Source of the DNA: JBBIQS01 sp037442205
GTDB taxonomy: Bacteria; Myxococcota; Myxococcia; Myxococcales; UBA5297
Reading direction: 5' to 3'
Assembly: GCA_037442205.1 (NCBI GenBank)
Contig: JBBIQS010000042.1
Location: forward strand, 1 to 64,000
DNA: 64,000 nt
Positions 53,683 through 60,324 of this stretch are shown piece after piece. The notes under the pieces were generated by a model. The model was not told the DNA's origin. It saw only the letters and a program-made list of their open reading frames with translations, and searched no databases. The position numbers and the translations under genes were made by a program. Numbering within the stretch: position 1 is the stretch's first letter; every line of letters starts with the position of its first letter.

Positions 53683-54791
53683 GGCGCCTGGGCCCGCTGG
53701 GCGCGCCGCACCTGCCACAGCATCCAGCCCACGGTGGCCAAGCCCGCCACCAGCAGCAGCGCGAAGGTGGCGATCACCGGCCACTGGGGCGAGACCTGCA
53801 TCCGCGAGAAGTCGACCGCTCCGGCCAGGGTCGCCCGGCGCACCGCGTCGCGCAGCAGCACCATCCCCACCACCGCCCCTCCCGCCAGCCCCGCCCCCAG
53901 CGCCACCCGCCGCCCGGGCCGCGGCGCGGCGTGGGCGTTGAACAGCAGCCCGGCCCCGGCCGCCGCCAAGAGCAGCGACGCCAGCAGCGCGCCGGTGGCC
54001 AGCAGATCGCCGCCCAGCGCCAGCTTCCACTGCTGGCCCGGCTGCGACCACAGCAGCCAGCTGCCGATCAGCAGCTGGCCGGACAGGGAATGGGCGTAGC
54101 CGCGCGCCCCCAACCGCACCCAGGCCCGGCCGTGCTCGTCCTCGCCCCGGCCGACGGCCAGCGCCCCCAGCGCGGCGACCCACGCTCCGGAGAGGGCCAC
54201 CGCCCCCATCAGCATGTGCAGGTAGCGCGGCAGCAGCGTGCCCTCGGCCAGGTGCAGCCAGGTGCCGGCGCGGTTGGCCTGGTACATCTGCCAGTGGCGC
54301 TCGGGGTGGAGCATCAGCGTCATCTGGTTCACGTAGATGAAGGCGATGGCGGCGAAGGCCAGCCAGGCGATCGAGCCGACCGCGAACGAGGCGCCCGGCC
54401 GGCGGTCGAGCTGGTAGTAGCGGAAGTAGTAGCCGTAGTAGCCGGCCACCAGCAGCCCCACCACCGACAGCCACGGCCAGGCCATGAGCACGCTGGCGCT
54501 GTAGAAGACCTGCCCGTAGAGCACCTGCAGGAACAACAGCGGCGCCACCCCGGAGGTGATCGCCGCCGCGGTGGACACCGGCAGCCAGCGGGCCAGCTTG
54601 TGGGCCAGCGCGCGCATCGGCTCGCTCTTGGCCGACTTGCGCATGGCGATCAGCGCCCACAGCCCGCCGCCGAGGGTGAAGCTCATCGGCACCACGTGCA
54701 GGACGAAGGTGAAGAGCAGCAGGAAGTAGAGCACGCCCACCGGCGCCGGCAGGGCGATGGGGTCGGCTGGGGCGATCACGGTCGGATTCAC
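53655..54791 (-). CDS. Second subunit of a cytochrome bd-like membrane complex
   Basis: A 378-residue inner-membrane protein with about eight helices. The first three helices contain LHVVPMSFTLGGGLWAL near 30-46, AAITSGVAPLLFLQVLYG near 76-93, and an aromatic YYGYYF segment. They resemble the haem-binding core of CydA-type proteins and the first helices of its partner gene, so both subunits may descend from one core. It has no CxxCH motif. ATG 54791 overlaps the stop of the upstream gene by four bases (ATGA), giving an operon. Confidence 0.7.
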   Translation of the reverse strand: MNPTVIAPADPIALPAPVGVLYFLLLFTFVLHVVPMSFTLGGGLWALIAMRKSAKSEPMRALAHKLARWLPVSTAAAITSGVAPLLFLQVLYGQVFYSASVLMAWPWLSVVGLLVAGYYGYYFRYYQLDRRPGASFAVGSIAWLAFAAIAFIYVNQMTLMLHPERHWQMYQANRAGTWLHLAEGTLLPRYLHMLMGAVALSGAWVAALGALAVGRGEDEHGRAWVRLGARGYAHSLSGQLLIGSWLLWSQPGQQWKLALGGDLLATGALLASLLLAAAGAGLLFNAHAAPRPGRRVALGAGLAGGAVVGMVLLRDAVRRATLAGAVDFSRMQVSPQWPVIATFALLLVAGLATVGWMLWQVRRAQRAQAPQTAAGTPT

Positions 54792-56374
54792 GGCGCCTTG
54801 CCTCCTTCAGACGGGTCGTTGCCCAGCTGCGACAAGTAGTCGGCGAGGGATTTGCGCTCCTCGTCGTTGCCCTCGAAGGGCGGCATGGCCTCGTTGAGCT
54901 TGGGAAGCTGGCCGAGGTTCTCGTAGGCCTTGGCCGCGCTCCAGCCCTTGACTCGGGTGGCCATGCCGAGGGTCTGGCCGCTGCTCTTGAGCTCGTGGCA
55001 GGAGAGACAGTGCTGCTCGAGCAGCGCCGGGCCCGCAGCGACCTTGGCCGACGCCTCGAGCGGCGGCTCGGGCTCGACCTCGCCGTCGAGCGCCCCCAGC
55101 CAGCGGGCCAGCAGCAGCACCTCCTGCTCGTTGCCGGCGAAGGGCGGCATCTTGCCCCGACGCTTCTCCAGGGTGCGGATGGCCTGGGCGATGGCGGCCA
55201 CCGGCCGACCGTCGACCTGCTTGCGCACGGCGTTGTGGCCGCTGACGCTGTGGCAGCTCTGGCAGGCGACGCGGAACAGCTCGGCGCCCTTCTGCGCGTC
55301 GGTGAGCGGGGCGGAGGCGCTCTCCCGCGGGCCCCAGGGATCGCTGGCCAGGATGCCGCGCTGGCGGGTCTGCTCCAGCTCCTCCGGAGTGAGCCCGGTC
55401 GAGTAGAGGTAGCCGCCGGAGGCGTTCCCGATCACGAACGGCTTGCGCAGGTTCTCGCGCAGGTACTCCGAGCCGCCGAGGCTGGCGAAGGCGAGCAGCA
55501 TCAGCGCCGCGCCCATCGGCAGCGAGGCGACGCGCGGGAAGCGCTTGACCAGCAGCGCCATCAGCGCCAGCAGCGCGCCGTAGCCGGCGGTGGCGACGAT
55601 GGTGATCTTGAGGAAGATCGGCGCCTTGGGGACCGCGCCCTCGAGGACCTGCATCGCCGGCGCCCCGGCCACCTTGAAGTAGAGCCAGGCCGCCAGCGGG
55701 CCGGCCAGGGTCGCCGGCAGCGCCCACAGCGCGCCGTAGCGCACCAGCCGGGTCCGCAGCTCAGGCGCCTCGCGCCAGGCGGTGGCCAGCACGTAGATCC
55801 CGGCGAACGCCAGGCAGGCCAGCACCCGCACCAGCAGCGAGGGGAGGTAGGTCGGGTTGAAGAAGCCGTCGAAGAAGGAGCGGGTGGTCAGCCAGTCGCC
55901 GGGGCTGAACATGAAGGCCAGGATGCCGTTGATCACCACCAGGCTCATCAGCGCCGCGGCAAAGTAGATCCAGCCGACGATGAGGTGGGTGCGCCGGTCG
56001 AGCACCTCCCAGGTGCTGGAGTAGATCAGCGCCGCGGCGATCTCCACCACGAAGAACACCCACTCGATGGCCCAGCCCCAGACGAAGATGTGGATCAGCG
56101 CCGAGGTGGCGGTGGGGTGGACCAGCCCGATGGTGAACCAGATCCCGACCCCGCTCACCGCCCCGGCCACCAGGGTGGTCAGCGCGAAGAACCTGGTGTG
56201 TCCCTTGAGCCAGCCCAGCAGCCCGGCGTCGTCGCGGCGGCGGGCCAGATGCTCGGTGACCACCAGGAACAGGCCGCCGCCCACCGCGAAGTGGGAGATG
56301 AAGACGTGGAAGATGGCGACCAGGGCAATGAGCTGCCCGCCTCCCATCGCCAGCTGCCAGCTCGGGTAGTTCAT
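54788..56374 (-). CDS. Cytochrome bd-like subunit with two fused c-type haem motifs
   Basis: A 528-residue inner-membrane protein. Its N-terminal half (about 1-300) resembles CydA: FHVFISHFAVGGGLFLVVTE (candidate haem His23), a helix AIEWVFFVVEIAA with Glu104 and Glu111, and long helices after; the quinol-loop GRQPW is absent. The C-terminal part carries two mono-haem cytochrome c domains, CQSCH at 371-375 and CLSCH at 456-460, each followed by a KMPPF/AMPPF Met-ligand motif. Quinol-site-free bd-superfamily families with c-haem domains have been described in general terms; here c-type donors are predicted. It is upstream of and overlaps its partner gene by four bases. Confidence 0.78.
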   Translation of the reverse strand: MNYPSWQLAMGGGQLIALVAIFHVFISHFAVGGGLFLVVTEHLARRRDDAGLLGWLKGHTRFFALTTLVAGAVSGVGIWFTIGLVHPTATSALIHIFVWGWAIEWVFFVVEIAAALIYSSTWEVLDRRTHLIVGWIYFAAALMSLVVINGILAFMFSPGDWLTTRSFFDGFFNPTYLPSLLVRVLACLAFAGIYVLATAWREAPELRTRLVRYGALWALPATLAGPLAAWLYFKVAGAPAMQVLEGAVPKAPIFLKITIVATAGYGALLALMALLVKRFPRVASLPMGAALMLLAFASLGGSEYLRENLRKPFVIGNASGGYLYSTGLTPEELEQTRQRGILASDPWGPRESASAPLTDAQKGAELFRVACQSCHSVSGHNAVRKQVDGRPVAAIAQAIRTLEKRRGKMPPFAGNEQEVLLLARWLGALDGEVEPEPPLEASAKVAAGPALLEQHCLSCHELKSSGQTLGMATRVKGWSAAKAYENLGQLPKLNEAMPPFEGNDEERKSLADYLSQLGNDPSEGGKAP

Positions 56375-56416
56375 GCGTGCGCCTCCGGCGGCCCCCCGCC
56401 CGCGAGCGCACGGTTG

Positions 56417-56430
56417 TTAACGCTGTAACG
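56417..56430. promoter_or_regulatory. Low-GC direct repeat TTAACG-CTG-TAACG
   Basis: An AT-rich island in the otherwise very GC-rich leader, 42 bases upstream of the bd-like subunit start. It contains the direct repeat TAACG...TAACG, 8 bases apart, a possible regulator site or part of a promoter. Confidence 0.35.
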
Positions 56431-56543
56431 AATCGAGAGCAAAGCCTTTGTGCACGGCCGCCCAAAAGGCGGGAGGCGCGGGCAGCGACCGCAGGGAGAG
56501 CGGACGGGCGGCGATGGCCCGAAAGCCGGCGAGAAGATCTTCG

Positions 56544-57263
56544 CTAGAACTCGAAGCCCAGGCCGAAGAGCCAGGCATTGCTCGACAGGTCGAGCCCGGG
56601 GCGTCCGAAGTTGTTGGCGCTCAGCCGCACGAACTGGGCGTGGAGGAAGACCGAATTGACGCCGAAGTCGCGGTCGAAGTCCTGGCCGATCACCGGGTCG
56701 AGGGCGTTGAGCTCGAGCGCCAGGCCGGCCGCCAGCTCATAGCCCCACTTGCCGCCCCAGCCCTTGCCGCCGCCGATCGAGGGGACGGCGCCGGTGCCGT
56801 TGGTCGACCACCAGATGGTGTTGGCCGGGCCGGCCTTGGCGAAGGGGACCAGCGGGATTCGCCAGTGCCGGGCCAGGTAGTCGAAGCGGTAGCTCGCCAG
56901 CAGCCGCAGCGGGACGATGCGCAGGGTGGTCTCGTCGGGGGCGAAGTCGGTGGAGTTGGCCACCTTGCCGTGCCCGTAGACCACTCCGTATCCGCCGGCC
57001 AGGCCGAGCGAGACCGAGCCGAAGCCCTGCCACAGCTCGTAGTCGAGCTCGCCCTCGAACAGCCACATCTTCTTGCTGCCGAAGACGTCCTGGTACGGAG
57101 TCCCGGTCAGCCCCGGCTCCTTGTCGACCGCGGGGAGGTACCGGCCGCCGTTGAACTCGAACACCCAGTTGCGCGGGCTCTCGGTATAGGCGGCGGTGGT
57201 GGTGGCGCTTCCCTCGGTGGCGGCGGTCGCGGCCAGCACCAGCAGAGCGGCGAGCGAACTCAT
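56544..57263 (-). CDS. MXAN_2562-like outer-membrane beta-barrel protein
   Basis: A 239-residue exported barrel: signal peptide (about 1-16), then strands rich in Trp, Tyr and Gly, a conserved-looking W..E..G.RYLP.VD..PG segment and a terminal FEF. The neighbour upstream matches the MXAN_2561 MYXO-CTERM group, so the pair corresponds to the Myxococcus xanthus MXAN_2561-2562 arrangement; NCBI names these families by locus only. ATG 57263 overlaps the upstream stop by four bases (ATGA). Function unknown, surface location likely. Confidence 0.75.
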   Translation of the reverse strand: MSSLAALLVLAATAATEGSATTTAAYTESPRNWVFEFNGGRYLPAVDKEPGLTGTPYQDVFGSKKMWLFEGELDYELWQGFGSVSLGLAGGYGVVYGHGKVANSTDFAPDETTLRIVPLRLLASYRFDYLARHWRIPLVPFAKAGPANTIWWSTNGTGAVPSIGGGKGWGGKWGYELAAGLALELNALDPVIGQDFDRDFGVNSVFLHAQFVRLSANNFGRPGLDLSSNAWLFGLGFEF

Positions 57264-58471
57264 GAGCGCCTCCCGCGGCGCAGCAGGCCCAGTCCCAAGG
57301 CCGCCAGCGCCGGGAGCAGCGCCGCGGCGCCGCCGGTCGTGCAGCCGAAGCCGCCCTTCTCCTGGCCGCCCTGGCACTGGTACTGCTGGAAGAAGTCGTT
57401 CACCGCCACCGGAGTCCCGAAGACCACGTTGGAAGGGGTGCTCTCGTTGTCGGCGGTGTCGATCGAGGTCAGGTAGAAGGCGTAGCGCTGGTTGTTGACG
57501 AGCCCGGTCACCGCGCCGGAGCGCGCCGCGGCGTTGCTGATCTCGAAGATCCCCGGGAAGTCGGCGGGATTGATCTGCGGTCCGGCGTCGATTCCTGCGT
57601 CCGTGCCCGCGTCGATTCCGGCGTCGCTCGGAGCAGGAGTCCCGGCATCGGTCACCGCCGGAGCAGCTGTCTCGATGCAGGTTCCATTGCCTGCGTCGTC
57701 AAACTGGCAGGAGGCAACCAGGCCGGCGTCGGAAGCTGGCTGGCAGTCCAGGGGGCCCGTGCAGGTCCCTCCGGTCAGCGCCGAGCTGCTGGTGGACTTG
57801 CCGCAGCGATCGATCGTGGTCGGGGGAGGCGGACCGTCGGTACGGTAGTGGAACCGCCAGATCTTGGCGTCCTCGTCGGCGGTCCAGTTCAAATAGACCG
57901 TCCCCTCGCCGCCGGTCGTGTTGTCGGAGAGCGTCGGAGGATTGGGCGGCTTGCTGTCGTAGACGACGGAGATCGACGTCTTCTGGAAGCTCGCGGTTCC
58001 GGCGGAATTCACGATCTTGGAGGAGGTGCACACCAGCGTCGTGGTGGTCTCGTTCGGCGGACAGGTACTGCCGACTATCTGCTGCAGCCGGATGGTGATG
58101 GGGACGGGGGTGGTGGAAGCAGTGGTTTCCTGTTGCAGCACCACGACCTTGTCCCCGGCAGCCTTGATCGCGGCCGCGGTGTCGGGGCAGCTGCCGGTGT
58201 CCGAGAGAAAGACCGTGAACGTGCTGACCTGAAACGCGCCCGTGCCAGTGAGTCCCGAGGGGAAGTCCACCGTCACGCCGAAGGTGCGGTCGCTCTGGCA
58301 ATCGGCCTGATTGAAGGTGACCGTGGCCTGGCCACTCGAGAGCTGGATCCGGCCCACGCCGGCTTGGACGGTGGTGGTGCCGGTGGTGCCGGTCTGCGCC
58401 GAGGACGTCCGCGGCACCGCCAGCAGCGCCGCGACGGCAAGGAAGGACAGGATCTTGGCTCGAGGGCTCAT
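57260..58471 (-). CDS. MXAN_2561-like MYXO-CTERM-anchored protein
   Basis: A 403-residue exported protein: signal peptide (about 1-25, ending TSSAQ), a beta-rich Thr/Ser domain, a fibronectin-III-like domain near 175-225 (PPNPPTL.., WTADED), a Cys/Asp/Ala-rich Ca-loop-like stretch of DAG repeats, another FnIII-like part (about 320-365), and a C-terminal tail GGFGCTTG, hydrophobic helix, RRGRR. The tail resembles MYXO-CTERM sorting signals that anchor proteins on the myxobacterial surface. Start ATG 58471 is in a GC-rich leader. Overlaps the barrel gene by four bases. Confidence 0.8.
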   Translation of the reverse strand: MSPRAKILSFLAVAALLAVPRTSSAQTGTTGTTTVQAGVGRIQLSSGQATVTFNQADCQSDRTFGVTVDFPSGLTGTGAFQVSTFTVFLSDTGSCPDTAAAIKAAGDKVVVLQQETTASTTPVPITIRLQQIVGSTCPPNETTTTLVCTSSKIVNSAGTASFQKTSISVVYDSKPPNPPTLSDNTTGGEGTVYLNWTADEDAKIWRFHYRTDGPPPPTTIDRCGKSTSSSALTGGTCTGPLDCQPASDAGLVASCQFDDAGNGTCIETAAPAVTDAGTPAPSDAGIDAGTDAGIDAGPQINPADFPGIFEISNAAARSGAVTGLVNNQRYAFYLTSIDTADNESTPSNVVFGTPVAVNDFFQQYQCQGGQEKGGFGCTTGGAAALLPALAALGLGLLRRGRRS

Positions 58472-58672
58472 GAATTGACCGCGGCCTGGGAACGGAGGCG
58501 TGGAAAAAGTCACTGAACGCCAAGCAAGCCCCGAGCCAGGGTCCCGAGGGTACCTAACCCCTTGAATAGCAACGACTTGCTGCCCAGGTAAAGAGGGCTC
58601 CCCGGGGCCATTTTGGCAGCGTCCTGTGCGGGGGCTGACAATTTGGCAGAGATTCCCGGGATTTCTCTGGCT

Positions 58673-60145
58673 TCAGGCGGCGCCGATCTCGACCGCGCGG
58701 GGCTGGAGCTCCTCGCGCAAGGCGGATTCGGTGTCGGGGTCGGGGATCAGGCGGGCGAGCGCGGCGCGGGAGACCACCACCGGGCCCTCCGAGGTCTTGA
58801 GCTTCAGCGCCTGGGCATCCGCCCAGAGCAGCGTCCCCTTGAGCTGGCCGCCCTCGCGCAGCACCGCGGTCAGCAGAATGGGCCGGGCGGGGACCGACAG
58901 CTGCCCGGAGGACTCCGCCAGGACCACGTCCAGCTGATCGAAGTCGAGCTTGGTCTGCTGGCGAGCGTCGAGGGCGGCCTGGAAGTCGCCGGCGCCCAGC
59001 GAATTGCGCCCGGCGCGCACCGCGGCGAGCGCTGCCTCGTTCGCCAGGTGCTCGAGCTCGGCGCCGGTCAGCCCCGGGCAGCGGGCCGCCACTTCCTCCA
59101 GGTTCACCCCCGCGTCGAGGGCCTTGTTGCGGGTGTGCAGCTTGAGCACCGCCAGCCGATCGGACTGGGAGAGCTCGGCCATCTTGAGGCGCAGATCGAA
59201 GCGGCCCGGGCGCAGCAGCGCCGGATCGAGCACGTCGGACCGGTTGGTGGCCGCGACCACGATTACCCGCTCCAGCGCGGCGAAGCCGTCCATGGCCACC
59301 AGCAGCTGGTTCAGGGCCTGCTCGCGCTCCTGGTGGATGAGCGAGGAGGACGCCGAGCCGCGCTTGCGGGCCACCGCGTCCAACTCGTCGATGAAGACGA
59401 TGCACGGTGCCTGCTTGCGGGCGGTCTCGAACAGGTCGCGCACCCGGGCGGCGCCGACGCCGACGAAGAGCTCGACGAACTCCGAGCCGGAGGCGGTGAA
59501 GATCGGCACCTTGGCTTCGCCGGCCAGCGCCCGGGCCAGCAGAGTCTTGCCCAGGCCGGGCGCGCCCTCGAGCAAGACCCCGCGCGGCGGACGGGCCCCG
59601 GTGCTCTGCCAGCGCATGGGCTCGCGCAGGAAGCCGACCACGTCCCCGAGCCGCAGCTTGGCTTCCTCGTTGCCGCCCACGTCGGCGAAGGTGACCGGCG
59701 GCGGGGTCTTGATGAGCTTGGCGGTCGAGCGGCGCAGTAACCAGATGTTGCCGCCGCCCTGGGAACGCATTCGGCGCCAGTAGAAGAAGGCAAACAGGAC
59801 GAGGAAGAGGACGACGAAGAACGGAAGGCCGTCGGAGATGAAGGCCCAGGGCCCCGGCCGGCTGTCGGAGGTCACCAGCGGCAGGTCGTAGTTGCCGAAG
59901 ATGCTCTGCAGCTCGGAGCGATTGTAGCGGCCGATGTCGGCGGAGACGCTCTCGCCGGACTTCAGCCGTGCGACCAACCGATCGCCGTTGAGCGTCACCG
60001 ACTCCACCTCTCCGTCGGAGGTGCGCTCGAAGACCTGATCGACCGAGACTCTTCTCGCCGAGGGGCCGGACAGGGCGGAGTAGGCCACCGCGAACAGGAC
60101 GACGAGGCCTACCCACACCAAGAGGACGCCGATCTTCTTCTTCAT
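58673..60145 (-). CDS. FtsH-like AAA+ ATPase without protease, with Sm-like C-terminal domain
   Basis: A 490-residue membrane AAA+ protein. N-terminal helix (about 5-25), FtsH-type periplasmic domain (28-105), second helix (106-123), then a full AAA+ domain: Walker A GAPGLGKT (194-201), pore loop FVG (227-229), Walker B IVFIDELD (249-256), second region of homology with Arg fingers (302-317). The HExGH protease motif and the whole M41 domain of normal FtsH (about 610-640 residues) are absent. Residues about 421-470 (AVLREGGQLKGTLLWADAQ then VVVSRAALARLIP) resemble an Sm/Hfq fold. ATG 60145 is chosen; an upstream start at 60202 lacks sense. Function unknown; protein unfolding or extraction without cleavage is inferred. 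Confidence 0.85.
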   Translation of the reverse strand: MKKKIGVLLVWVGLVVLFAVAYSALSGPSARRVSVDQVFERTSDGEVESVTLNGDRLVARLKSGESVSADIGRYNRSELQSIFGNYDLPLVTSDSRPGPWAFISDGLPFFVVLFLVLFAFFYWRRMRSQGGGNIWLLRRSTAKLIKTPPPVTFADVGGNEEAKLRLGDVVGFLREPMRWQSTGARPPRGVLLEGAPGLGKTLLARALAGEAKVPIFTASGSEFVELFVGVGAARVRDLFETARKQAPCIVFIDELDAVARKRGSASSSLIHQEREQALNQLLVAMDGFAALERVIVVAATNRSDVLDPALLRPGRFDLRLKMAELSQSDRLAVLKLHTRNKALDAGVNLEEVAARCPGLTGAELEHLANEAALAAVRAGRNSLGAGDFQAALDARQQTKLDFDQLDVVLAESSGQLSVPARPILLTAVLREGGQLKGTLLWADAQALKLKTSEGPVVVSRAALARLIPDPDTESALREELQPRAVEIGAA

Positions 60146-60324
60146 GGACGATTCCCTGTGGCTGGACGAAAGGGGCCAGCATACAGGGACGGTGCGAAGC
60201 AAGCTCGGTTGCGGCGGCAGCGGCAGTTGATCGACCCTGGCGGCTCGAGGGCTGCAACCGGCGGCGCCCGCTCGCGTCCTCCCGAAGAACTGTCGCGTCC
60301 GAATTGCTGAATCGAGGTCCGTCG

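Noticed and set aside
58600..58660. Two TTTGGCAG motifs as possible sigma-54 sites
   Set aside because: Spacing between the GG and GC elements does not fit the -24/-12 rule, and both lie just past the end of the FtsH-like gene.
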